Assembly (NCBI GenBank): GCA_016721435.1
Contig: JADKIC010000014.1
Location: forward strand, 1-64,000
DNA length: 64,000 bases
Direction: 5' to 3'
Source of the DNA: Bacteroidota bacterium
GTDB taxonomy: Bacteria; Bacteroidota; Bacteroidia; AKYH767-A; OLB10
The notes beneath the pieces were generated by a model. The model saw only the letters and a program-made list of their open reading frames with translations. It did no database searches and was not told the origin of the DNA. This document shows, in pieces, positions 28,331 through 37,582 of the stretch; position 1 is the stretch's first letter, and every line of letters begins with the position of its first letter. Position numbers and translations under genes: made by a program.

Positions 28331-30130
28331 TTAAACAGATAACAGTTCCTTCACCTCTGCCTGGATCTTATCTACAAAATCCTGAACCTTTAACGTACCC
28401 TGATCTCCTTTGCCGTGTTGACGGACTGAAACCGTGAAATCCTGCTCTTCCTTTTCTCCGATAATCAGCATGTAAGGCAGCCTTTTTATCTCTGCATCAC
28501 GTATTTTTTTACCGATTTTTTCGTCCCGGTCGTCAACGAGCCCGCGAATATCGGAATTTATAAGGACTTGTAAAACTTTTTTCGCATATCCGTTGAATTT
28601 ATCGGAGATGGGTAGAATGGCGACCTGCTCGGGTGCTAACCAGAGCGGGAAGTTGCCGGCAAAATGCTCAATCAGGAAACCGATGAATCGTTCATGGGTG
28701 CCCAATGGGGCTCGGTGGATGCAAATCGGCGTTTCCATTTCGTTTTTTGCATTCCGGAAAGTGAGTCCGAAACGGGCGGGAACAGCGAAGTCTACCTGAT
28801 TGGTTGCCAATGTGAACTCTCGTCCAATAGCACTCCAAACCTGAACATCAATCTTCGGTCCGTAGAAAGCACCTTCATCCGGAACTTCTACATATGGAAT
28901 ATTGGATTCGATCAATACCTGACGGACCATGTCCTCGGTTTCTTTCCAGAGTACGGGATTGTCCACGTATTTCTGTCCGAGTTTGCTGGGCTCATGGGTA
29001 GAGAAACGCATCACGTATTTCTCGATTCCGAAGTAACGGTAGCAGGTTCCGTATTCCGCCAATCGGATAGGAAGATCCCGGTAACTGGGATTAAGTTCCT
29101 TGAAAATCTTATGGTGATGGGGACAGTTCATGGCTTTCAGGTAGTACTTCTCCCCGTCGAATTCCATGGGAGGGTACATGCTGTCAGCGTAGTAGGGAAG
29201 ATGTCCGCTGGTGAGGTACATACTTTCCTTGGCGAGATGGGGTGTCCGCACACGCTTGTATCCGGCCATCGCCTCTGTCTTTTTCGCCAGGCGTTCCAAC
29301 TCTTCAATGATCACAGCGCCATTCGGCATCCAAAGTGGCAAACCCGGACCTACATCATCATCGAAAGTGAAAATTTCCATCTCCTTCCCAATCTTCCGGT
29401 GATCGCGCTTCTTTGCTTCCTCCAGCATGGCCAGATAGGCATCGAGTTCGGATTTTTTAGGAAAGGTGATTCCGTAAATACGGGTAAGCATCGGGTTGTT
29501 GGAGTCATTCTTCCAATAAGCACCTGCAACATTGGTCAGTTTGATGGCCTTAATATAGCCGGTATTTGGAATATGTGGTCCGCGGCAGAGGTCAGTGAAA
29601 TTCCCCTGCGTGTATAGGGTGATGCTGCCATCTTCAAGGTTACTCAGCAAATCGAGTTTATACGGATCGTTCCTTTCGGTGAAGTAACGGATGGCTTCTT
29701 CCTTGCCGATTTCCTTGCGCACATAAGCGTTGGACTGTTTCGCCAACTCCGCCATCTTGTCCTCAATCTTCTTCAAATCATCAGCCGAGAAAACTTCTCC
29801 TCCAAAATCCACATCATAATAAAAGCCATTCTGCACAGGAGGACCTACCCAGAACTTCACACCGGGATAATAAAATTCCAATGCCTCTGCCATGAGATGC
29901 GCGGAAGAATGCCACATCGTATTTTTTCCTTCAGCGTCGTTCCACGTCAATAATGTCAATTGTGCATCTTCTTCTATCGGACGGTTCAGGTCACGGACTT
30001 CTCCATTCACCTTTGCCGCCAGTACATTTCTCGCCAGACCTTCAGAGATGGATTTGGCCACATCCATAGCGGAACTTCCTTTCGGATATTCCCGTACGGA
30101 GTTATCAGGCAGTGTTATTTTAATATTCAT
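28331..30130 (-). CDS. thrS: Threonyl-tRNA synthetase lacking motif 2
   Basis: Charges tRNA-Thr. The protein has the N-terminal TGS domain and an editing-domain region with MWHSSAHLMAEAL (the HxxxH zinc/editing site). LPLWMPNGAVI (motif 1), MNCPHHH, PICIHRA (motif 3 zone) and the anticodon-binding domain ending SVRQHGKG are also present. After AEYGTCYRY near residue 365 the sequence passes directly to FGIEKYVMRFST. The family has about 47 residues between them, including the motif 2 arginine (RVRGFTQ-type) and the DDAH zinc ligand. The deletion is in frame; length is 599 instead of about 646. As written the enzyme could not activate threonine. Confidence 0.95.
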   Translation of the reverse strand: MNIKITLPDNSVREYPKGSSAMDVAKSISEGLARNVLAAKVNGEVRDLNRPIEEDAQLTLLTWNDAEGKNTMWHSSAHLMAEALEFYYPGVKFWVGPPVQNGFYYDVDFGGEVFSADDLKKIEDKMAELAKQSNAYVRKEIGKEEAIRYFTERNDPYKLDLLSNLEDGSITLYTQGNFTDLCRGPHIPNTGYIKAIKLTNVAGAYWKNDSNNPMLTRIYGITFPKKSELDAYLAMLEEAKKRDHRKIGKEMEIFTFDDDVGPGLPLWMPNGAVIIEELERLAKKTEAMAGYKRVRTPHLAKESMYLTSGHLPYYADSMYPPMEFDGEKYYLKAMNCPHHHKIFKELNPSYRDLPIRLAEYGTCYRYFGIEKYVMRFSTHEPSKLGQKYVDNPVLWKETEDMVRQVLIESNIPYVEVPDEGAFYGPKIDVQVWSAIGREFTLATNQVDFAVPARFGLTFRNAKNEMETPICIHRAPLGTHERFIGFLIEHFAGNFPLWLAPEQVAILPISDKFNGYAKKVLQVLINSDIRGLVDDRDEKIGKKIRDAEIKRLPYMLIIGEKEEQDFTVSVRQHGKGDQGTLKVQDFVDKIQAEVKELLSV

Positions 30131-30148
30131 GGGTCAATTTTCGGAGTG

Positions 30149-30156
30149 CAAAGATA
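30149..30156 (-). promoter_or_regulatory. Candidate -7 promoter box for thrS
   Basis: TATCTTTG on the minus strand, about 20 bases before the thrS ATG, matches the Bacteroidota -7 consensus. The nearest TTG at the expected upstream position is about 25 bases away, slightly more than usual, so the assignment is moderate. Confidence 0.45.
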
Positions 30157-30198
30157 GTGGAATTGCCGTTATTTACGAATTCAAAAGCGGGAAGAACA

Positions 30199-31631
30199 TT
30201 ACAAATTCACATGTATGATCAGGCTGCTGTAGGGTCCGAGCTCAAATTTCCCGTTCTCCGTGTCCGAATCCTGATCTGCTCCGAAAAGATTTTCAAAATA
30301 TACATGTTCTTCTTCGTGCTGCATAGTTACTGTTTCTCCTGATAAATTATGCATCACCAATATACGTTGATTTGGAAGATCACGCGTAAAAATGATGATG
30401 GAAGCGTCGTTACAGTTTACTAATCCTATTCTGCCGGATTCCAAAGCAGGGTGATCCTTCCTCATCTTAAGCAATGCACGGTAATGCTGATAGAGGGAGT
30501 TCGGATCATCTTGTTGCTGTTCCAGAGAAGAAACAGTGGAAGGAGTAGTATATTTTGATTTCAACCAATGTGTCGTAGCCTTATTTTTTTCCCACGACCA
30601 GGGGAAGGGCTCGCGCACATGTTCATCGGGTTTTTCTCCTTTCATGCCGAGTTCTTCTCCATAGTACAGAAAAACTTCTCCGGGCAAGGTGAGCAGCAGG
30701 GAAGCAGCGAGTTTCATCTTTTGCAAATAATCTTTCAACCGACTTGCAATTCGTACCTGATCATGATTACTGAGGAAGATGGAATCTTTTGCAGTTTTAT
30801 CAATCGAGAAGTAATAATCATTTACTCCTTTAAGCCAGTTGGCGAGACAATCGTGTTTTTCGTAGAGGATGGCCTGTAGGAGATGATCCGCAAGTTCAAA
30901 ATTGAATGCACTATGCAAACCTTGCTTCAGGTGTGGTGCGATATATCCACAACTCTCCGTGATTTCACCGACGGTAAAAATAGTTGCATTGCAGGCATCC
31001 ACCGCTTTTCTGAACTCCTGCCACCAAAGTACATTATCCTGCTCTCTCCCCGGCGGAAAAATATGCATCGCCGCATCCAGACGTAATCCATCAACGCCGA
31101 GACCGATCCAGAAACAGGCAATGGCAGCCATCTCCTTTCGGACAGCGGGTTCATCAAAATTCAGATCAGGCATCCCCTTCCAGAAGAGCCCATAGTACAT
31201 TTCATCCCGCGGACCTTTTCAGGAATATGCCAATGATACTGCTCCTCTGTTGTAACCAATCCGGCATCTTTCCATACAAACCAATGGCGATGATGATTGT
31301 GTTTACTCTGAATCGCTTGCCGGAACCAATGATGCTGCTCACTGCAATGATTCAACACCAAATCGATCATGATTTTAATGCCTCTCCGGTGAGCCTCTTT
31401 CAGCAATCGTTTAAAATCATGCAATGTTCCATATTCCTGATCGATTTGATGGTAATTTACCACATCGTATTTATGATAAGAGGGTGCGGGGTGAATGGGC
31501 AATAACCAAAGACCATCAACACCTAATTCCGAAAAATAATCCAGCGAATCTATTAACCCGGGTAAATCGCCAATACCATCACCATTACTATCGGCGAAAC
31601 TGCGAACTAAAATGCTATACCAGACTGCCAT
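30199..31631 (-). CDS. GH13 alpha-amylase-family hydrolase, frameshifted
   Basis: A glycoside hydrolase or transferase of family 13, acting on alpha-glucans. Region I is DLVLNHCSEQ. Region II is GVDGLRLDAAMHIF, with the catalytic Asp nucleophile. Region III is TIFTVGEITE, with the acid/base Glu, and region IV is FLSNHDQVR. The start at 31631 gives MAVWYSILVRSFADSNGDGI, the classical N-terminal beta strand, with no signal peptide. A single frameshift near 31200 divides the barrel after KVRG; the other frame resumes at MYYGLFWKGMPDLNFD. Joined length is about 477 residues, close to oligo-1,6-glucosidase-like enzymes. Probably cytosolic; no sus genes are nearby. Confidence 0.88.
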
Positions 31632-32001
31632 AAACGTAGACCGCAAAATTAGCATCTTCTATGAGGATGTAATTAAATTATAGTGATTTTTTTGTGGAAT
31701 TTTTTTTATTTTTAATGACTCGTACGTGCACCTCTCGTTCGGTTATCCGCGCCTCCTACGTTTGGACTTCGTCGCTTACGCCGTCGACTACTGTGTGCGC
31801 CAAAGCGTTTGCGGCGGAGTAAGCTTTGGCGCACTCAGTTAGTGAAAGAGTCGGCGTCTTCTTCGGCCTTCGAAGCTTTAGCGAAGGAGGCTGCGTGAAA
31901 CCCCTGCGGATAAATTTCGAAAGAAAAAATCCTATCTCTCAATTGAAAATCTCCATTCCAAAAAGTCTATTCATACTATTTTAATAATTTTGGAGAAGTT
32001 A
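31632..32001. repeat. Spacer with GC-rich hairpins
   Basis: Between 31720 and 31905 the DNA becomes GC-rich compared with its flanks. It contains a long hairpin with arms GTGCGCCAAAGC and GCTTTGGCGCAC (about 31794-31840). A shorter palindromic stretch follows around CTTCGAAG (31878-31885), flanked by CTTCGGC and GCGAAGGAGGC. No gene is seen. The composition differs strongly from the AT-rich spacer next to it. Confidence 0.75.
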
Positions 32002-32375
32002 ATGAGACAGAAAAAAGTGACCACAGAAGAAGTCTTTGTAAAGAAAGACATTAACTTTTTCGAAGAAGTTTGGGCGGTCGTTCGCTTAATCCCCAAGGGT
32101 AGAGTGACATCATATGGTGCAATAGCAAAATACCTGGGCGCTGCAAATTCTTCGAGGATGGTCGGCTGGGCGATGAATGCGGCACATGGTGTAAAACCTA
32201 AAGTCCCGGCACAACGTGTAGTGAACAGGAACGGATTACTCACCGGAAAGCATCATTTCGGAGCTCGGATATCATGCAAAAGTTGTTGGAGAAAGAAGGG
32301 GTAATTGTTGAGAATGATAAAGTGGTAAATTTCAAGCAATTGTTTTGGGATCCTTTTGAAGAATTAAAATTGTGA
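32002..32375 (+). CDS. Alkyltransferase-like (ATL) protein, MGMT family, frameshifted
   Basis: Has the MGMT DNA-binding fold: IPKGRVTSYGAIAKYLG near residue 30, then MVGWAMNAA (arginine-finger region SSRMVGWA) and PAQRVVNRNGLLTG. Active O6-alkylguanine transferases have PCHRV, with the acceptor cysteine. Here the residue is Ala and the His is Gln, as in ATL proteins, which bind alkylated bases without repairing them and hand them to nucleotide excision repair. A frameshift near 32263 joins GKHHFG to MQKLLEKEGVIVENDKV, ending at TGA 32373-32375. Joined size is about 124 residues. It stands alone. Confidence 0.85.
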
Positions 32376-32502
32376 TATTTTTGGATGTGAATCGAAAAAA
32401 AAATCTTAGATTGCGTGGAATGGAGCAATGTGTAAAGAATATTTTTCATTTTCAAGTTGAATTAGAGGCATCAGTATAACTAAATAATGTTAAAGCAAAA
32501 TT

Positions 32503-34194
32503 ATGAAAACAATAAAGTGTAAGTTAGAAAAGATATGTTTATTAGCATTATGTAGTCTGTTGTCGATACATCATTCCGTAAATGCTCAATATAATTATTT
32601 TGCAGGTACAAGTGCCGGAGCCGGGAATAATTCCTTGTACACGTCAGCTATTGGTTATCAAGCATTGTCATCCGGCAACACCGGCATAAGCAATCTTGCT
32701 GTAGGTTATTGGTCTTTAAAAGCGAATACGACGGGATACCATAATTGTGCTATCGGAAATGGAAGTATGCAGTACAATACTACCGGCTTTGGTAATACTT
32801 CCTTAGGAACAGTATCGTTAGTTCATTTAACAACAGGATATAGAAATACGGCCGTCGGTAATTTTAGTTTATGGTCGACTGAGGCAGGTAGTGGAAATAC
32901 TGCAGTTGGTGCTGAAGCATTAAAATTAAATGTTAATGCGTATTTTAATACCGCACTTGGGGCCTATAGTTTACAAAATAGTATTTCAGGATATAATAAT
33001 ACAGCATCAGGTTATAAATCAATGAACATGAATCTGATTGGTTTTGAAAATTGTGCCTATGGTCATTTTGCAATGTTTACAACAGACAGCACCATGCATA
33101 ACAATGCCTTCGGAGCGTATTCTCTTTATTTTAATAAGGGCAAGGAAAATTGTGCTTATGGAACCTATTCATTAAATAATAATAGTAGTGGTAATAGTAA
33201 TTCAGCATTTGGTCATTCTGCCTTGAGCAATAATACAACTGGCTATCAGAATGCTGTTTTTGGTGATTATGCGGCGGATCACAATACCACAGGATATTAT
33301 AATTCCGCACTGGGAAGTAATGCACTACATCTTACCGCCAATTCAAACAATACAGTTGCGATTGGTTTTGATGCGGCAGGGAAAAGATCAAAGTATGTGA
33401 AATGTACATTTATTGGGACTGGTGCTGATGCTTCTGCCAATAATTTAACTAATGCTATGGCTCTCGGTTATAATGCGTCTGTGAATGCCAGTAATAAGGT
33501 CAGAATAGGTAATACGAGTATTACATCTATTGGTGGTCAGGTAGGCTGGACCACCTCTTCAGATAAACGCTTAAAAGCAAACATTAAGCAGAGTTCACTA
33601 GGACTTGAATTTATACTTCGATTAAACCCGGTGACCTATAACTTCAAAGAAGAAGGGCTGGAAAATGTAACCTACACAGGTTTAATTGCACAGGAAGTTG
33701 ATGAAGCTGCTAAAAAGGACGGAGTGGATTATAGTGGCGTTGATAAGAATGGAGAATTTTGGGGAATACGCTATGGCGATCTGACCGTTCCGATTATTAA
33801 AGGGATGCAGGATCAGCAACAAATCATAGAGAGGCAGCAAGCTGAAATAAGCGAACTGAAATCAATGGTTCAGGAATTAGCGAAGCGTATCAATCCTGCC
33901 GGTGATGCAAGTGCGGCAATGCAAAAGTTAAATTCGACGGCACAACCTGCTGTTGAGATTTATCCGAATCCTGCTCATGATCAGGTTTCCATTAAAATTT
34001 CCTTGAATTTTACTGAAGAGAAAATTTTACTGAATATCCTGGATGCTGCCGGTAAATTGGTGAAATCATTTATGGTGGATTCAAAGGACGCAGTTATACT
34101 GTGTAATACTACCGATTTTACAGCAGGAAATTATCTGATTCAGTTGAGTACTTCTAAAGCAATAATTTCTACACATCAGTTGATAGTTAATTAA
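32503..34194 (+). CDS. YadA-like head-repeat protein with S74 chaperone and T9SS sorting domain
   Basis: A 563-residue surface protein with a signal peptide (MKTIKCKLEKICLLALCSLL...NAQ). About 300 residues are repeats of the type NTAVGAEALxxNxxGxxN, the trimeric beta-roll head of YadA-like adhesins. Near residue 353 comes SDKRLKANI, the N-terminal Ser-Asp motif of peptidase S74 / intramolecular chaperone domains. LNPVTYNFK and TGLIAQEV follow, then a coiled coil (QQIIERQQAEISELKSMVQEL). The last 75 residues, from EIYPNPAHDQVSI, form a T9SS type A sorting domain. The frame is intact. Trimeric assembly is inferred from the repeat type. Confidence 0.88.
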   Translation: MKTIKCKLEKICLLALCSLLSIHHSVNAQYNYFAGTSAGAGNNSLYTSAIGYQALSSGNTGISNLAVGYWSLKANTTGYHNCAIGNGSMQYNTTGFGNTSLGTVSLVHLTTGYRNTAVGNFSLWSTEAGSGNTAVGAEALKLNVNAYFNTALGAYSLQNSISGYNNTASGYKSMNMNLIGFENCAYGHFAMFTTDSTMHNNAFGAYSLYFNKGKENCAYGTYSLNNNSSGNSNSAFGHSALSNNTTGYQNAVFGDYAADHNTTGYYNSALGSNALHLTANSNNTVAIGFDAAGKRSKYVKCTFIGTGADASANNLTNAMALGYNASVNASNKVRIGNTSITSIGGQVGWTTSSDKRLKANIKQSSLGLEFILRLNPVTYNFKEEGLENVTYTGLIAQEVDEAAKKDGVDYSGVDKNGEFWGIRYGDLTVPIIKGMQDQQQIIERQQAEISELKSMVQELAKRINPAGDASAAMQKLNSTAQPAVEIYPNPAHDQVSIKISLNFTEEKILLNILDAAGKLVKSFMVDSKDAVILCNTTDFTAGNYLIQLSTSKAIISTHQLIVN

Positions 34195-34279
34195 TCAAAA
34201 GAAGTAAATAAATAATTTAAGTATTATTAAAGTGTGCTATGGTTGGTGAATGTAGTATTTTTGGCAACAACAATAGTAC

Positions 34280-35038
34280 ATGATGAAAGTCCAACTTTGT
34301 CTTTCCGGTGGTGGTGCCCGTGGTTTTGCTCATCTGGGTGTTGCACAGGCTTTGTCTGAAATGGATATTGAAATCGTGCGTATCAGTGGTACCAGCGCAG
34401 GTGCTATGGCCGGATCATTTATTGCCGCAGGATTTCCGCCGGATGAAGTGTTGGAACTGTTTATCAAGAATGAATTGTTTAAGAAATTCAGAGGAGCATT
34501 TAATAAGGGCTTGTTGAAGATGTGTGGTGTAGGACCCTTGTTAAGTAAATATCTCCCTGAAAAATTTGAAGACTTAAAATTGCCACTCTTTGTTGCCGTA
34601 ACAGATATCCTCAGTGCTAAAATCCTGTATCTCCACCAGGGAAAACTGATGCCTGCAATTCTGGGTTCTTCCTCCATCCCGGGACTTTTCAAACCGGTAA
34701 AGTTCAATGATATGTTATTGGTGGATGGTGGTGTATTGAATAATCTTCCAGTGGAACCTCTTCAAAAATACAACGTGCCTATCATGGGCGTACACGTGAA
34801 TCCCCTGGGTCCGATTAGTCCGCCCTCTACGACATGGTCCGTTTTAGAACGAACTTTCCACCTTGGCGTTTTCAGTAATACCGTTTACAGAGAGGAGAAA
34901 TGTGCGATTTTGATTGAACCTTCCGACCTGAAATCCACTAAAGTTTTCGATTACCGTAAGGCGCGTGAATCGTATAAGGCTGGCTATGATCAGGTACGAA
35001 GACAATCTGTGGAAATTCTGCAAAAGCTTAGTAAGTAG
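34280..35038 (+). CDS. Patatin-like phospholipase
   Basis: A 252-residue serine hydrolase with a Ser-Asp dyad, acting on phospholipids or acylglycerols. The oxyanion motif GGGARG is at residues 10-15. The nucleophile elbow GTSAG is near residue 38 and the partner aspartate is in VDGGV near residue 152. No signal peptide was found, so it should be cytosolic or at the inner membrane. Intact and standing alone, with a TATTTTTG promoter-like box about 20 bases before its start. Confidence 0.92.
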   Translation: MMKVQLCLSGGGARGFAHLGVAQALSEMDIEIVRISGTSAGAMAGSFIAAGFPPDEVLELFIKNELFKKFRGAFNKGLLKMCGVGPLLSKYLPEKFEDLKLPLFVAVTDILSAKILYLHQGKLMPAILGSSSIPGLFKPVKFNDMLLVDGGVLNNLPVEPLQKYNVPIMGVHVNPLGPISPPSTTWSVLERTFHLGVFSNTVYREEKCAILIEPSDLKSTKVFDYRKARESYKAGYDQVRRQSVEILQKLSK

Positions 35039-35053
35039 CAGGTTGTCAATTAA

Positions 35054-35085
35054 TTGGTTTCAAAGGCTGTATCCTCTTATCTTTG
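35054..35085 (+). promoter_or_regulatory. Promoter for the carboxylase gene
   Basis: TTG at 35054-35056, 21 bases of spacer and TATCTTTG at 35078-35085 fit the Bacteroidota promoter pattern. The carboxylase ATG is at 35125. Confidence 0.55.
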
Positions 35086-35124
35086 CCATGGCTTTCGCGT
35101 AAAACAGAAGTAGAAGCTTAATTT

Positions 35125-36760
35125 ATGATGTCACAGGATATTGAGCAAAACAAAAACGAGGATCACACTAAAATTCAATTAAGTTTTCTGAATCAGAAAC
35201 TGCAACAGATTTATTTAGGTGGTGGTAAGAAGAGTGCTGAAAAGCAGAAAGAGAAAGGAAAGTTATTAGCCAGAGAGCGGATAGCCTATCTGTTAGACGC
35301 AGATGCACCCCAAATAGAGATTGGTGCATTAGCGGCAGATGGGATGTATGCGGAGCAGGAGGATGTCCTGCAGCAGGGGTGGTGGTAGTGATGGGATATG
35401 TAGCAGGACGTGAATGTATAGTCGTGGCCAATGATGCGACTGTAAAAGCCGGCGCCTGGTTTCCCATGACTGCCAAGAAGAATCTTCGAGCGCAGGAGAT
35501 TGCCATGGAGAATAGATTGCCGATTATATATCTTGTGGATAGTGCCGGAGTATTTCTGCCTATGCAGGATGAAATTTTTCCGGATAAGGAACATTTCGGA
35601 CGTATTTTCAGAAACAATGCGGTGATGAGTAGCATGGGTATTATTCAGATTGCTGCCATCATGGGTTCCTGTGTAGCAGGTGGGGCCTATCTCCCGATTA
35701 TGAGCGATGAAGCCATGATTGTAGATAAAACCGGATCGGTTTTTTTGGCTGGATCGTATCTCGTTAAGTCGGCCATTGGTGAGGAAGTAGATAATGAAAC
35801 ACTAGGAGGAGCAACCACACAATGCGAGATTTCAGGAGTAACCGATAATAAATTCCCGGATGATAAAAGTTGTCTGGATTATATAAAAAGTATCTTTTCT
35901 AAAATCGGTAGACTGCCCGATGCCGGTTTCGACAGGATCAAGTCGCTTCCTCCTCTTAAGGATGAAAAGGAAATCTACACTATTTTTCCAGCTGCCCGGG
36001 ATAAACAATTTGATATGCATGAAATCATTTATCGTTTGGTAGATGATAGCGCATTTGATGAGTATAAAGAGAAGTATGGTCAGACTTTAATTTGTGGTTA
36101 TGCACGGATTGATGGATGGGCAGTGGGGATAGTCGCAAATCAACGAAAAGTCGTGAAGAGTAAGAAGGGAGAGATGCAATTTGGTGGTGTAATTTTCAGC
36201 GACAGTGCAGATAAAGCAGCACGTTTTATTATGAACTGTAATCAACGCAAAATACCTTTGGTGTTCTTACAGGATGTGACCGGTTTTATGGTGGGATCTC
36301 GTTCAGAACATGGTGGAATTATTAAAGATGGAGCAAAGCTGGTAAGTGCTGTAGCCAATTCCGTGGTACCGAAGTTCACCATCATCACCGGAAATTCTTA
36401 CGGTGCAGGAAATTATGCCATGTGCGGGAAAGCCTATGATCCGCGACTCATTGTGGCATGGCCTAGTGCGCAGATCGCGGTGATGGGAGAGCTCAGGCAG
36501 CAAAGACACTCTTGCAAATTCAAACCTCCACCTTGAAAGCGAAAGGAAAAGAAATTACCCCTGAAGAGGAAAATGAATTGTTAAAAACTATTACAGATAG
36601 ATACAATCAGCAAACTTCTCCCTATTATGCTGCCTCACGATTATGGGTTGACGCCATTATAGATCCACTCGATACCCGTAAATGGATCTCGATGGGCATA
36701 GAAGCCGCCAATCACGCGCCCATTGAAAGGGTATTCAATGTAGGAGTGATTCAGACGTAG
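35125..36760 (+). CDS. Acyl-CoA carboxylase carboxyltransferase (beta) subunit, frameshifted
   Basis: The carboxyltransferase half of a biotin-dependent acyl-CoA carboxylase, most like methylcrotonyl- or propionyl-CoA carboxylase beta. KGKLLARERI opens the N-terminal domain. GACVAGGAYLP-like SCVAGGAYLPIMSDEA and VNDVTGF-like LQDVTGFMVGS mark the two crotonase-fold halves. GNSYGAGNYAM and AVMGG are present. Frameshifts near 35365 (after ADGMYAEQ) and near 36497 (after AVMG) split it into three frames that fit end to end. Joined length is about 545 residues, normal. No biotin carboxylase alpha subunit is adjacent, so the substrate is left open. Confidence 0.9.
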
Positions 36761-36936
36761 GTCGCTACCGGCCGTGGGCTTCTGGCTACCGGCTTCCGGC
36801 TTATATTTAAACCAAACTTTAACCATGAAGCAGAATCGCGAAAATGCGATACGCTTCATGGCACGCCTTAAACATTAAACCATGAAGCAGAATCGCGAAA
36901 TGCGATACGCTTCATGAGAACACCTTAAACTTACCA
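36761..36936. repeat. Two copies (B, C) of the dispersed hairpin
   Basis: Copies at 36824-36860 (37 nt, one extra T in the loop) and 36881-36916 (36 nt) stand in the same orientation, 20 bases apart. Both are separated and followed by CCTTAAAC-like words. Upstream are GGCTACCGGCTTC-type words. The array lies directly in front of the PaaY-like gene. Confidence 0.9.
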
Positions 36937-37538
36937 ATGTCGAATATCTTTGAATTTAACGGCTATCAGCCTGTAGTGCATGAATCAGCATTTGTGCATC
37001 CTAATGCTACTGTGACCGGAAATGTGATTATTGGAAAGGATGTTTATATTGGTCCGGGTGCAGCTGTCAGGGAGATTGGGGTGAGATCATTATTGAAGAT
37101 GGTTGTAATGTGCAGGAAAATTGTACTATTCATATGTTTCCGGGAGTAACAGTACGACTATGTGAAGGTGCTCATATCGGACATGGTGCTATCATTCACG
37201 GAGCTACGATTGGAAGAAATGTACTGGTTGGAATGAATGCCGTGATCATGGACAGGGTGATAGTAGGAGAAAATTCGCTTGTGGGAGCTTTATGTTTTGT
37301 TCCTGAAGGAATGCAGATTCCGGAACGGAAAATTGTTGTGGGAAATCCTGCTAAGATTATAAAGGATATGACCGATGAGATGATTTCCTGGAAGACCAAA
37401 GGGACCGCTTTGTATCAGCAATTGCCGGCGGAGTTGATGGCGTCCTTAAAACCCTGTGAACCTTTACGTGAAATTCCTGAAACACGGCCTGTTCAACAGT
37501 CGATATATTCAACGTGGAATCAATCAAAAGAAAAGTGA
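36937..37538 (+). CDS. paaY: PaaY-like hexapeptide-repeat protein, frameshifted
   Basis: A left-handed beta-helix protein of the gamma-carbonic anhydrase/PaaY group. PaaY is a thioesterase that protects phenylacetate degradation. Repeats such as PNATVTGNVIIG, IGHGAIIHGATIG and GENSLVGALCFVP are visible. The C-terminal helix region with DEMISWKTKGTALYQQL and the closing STWN resemble PaaY. Metal histidines are probably in CTIHMFPG and HIGHG. One frameshift near 37070 joins PGAAVR to a frame with EIIIEDGCNVQENC. No other paa genes are in the window, so the pathway is uncertain. Confidence 0.78.
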
Positions 37539-37582
37539 TTTTACCACTTAATCAAACAGGTTTCGTATATTTATGCAGCAGA

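Noticed and set aside
30131..30198. T-box or attenuator ahead of thrS
   Set aside because: The leader before thrS is short and lacks the stem and T-box sequence; only a promoter-like box was seen.
35125..36760. Programmed frameshifting in the carboxylase gene
   Set aside because: There are two shifts at unrelated sites, no slippery heptamer with a downstream stem was found, and similar shifts affect many unrelated genes here.
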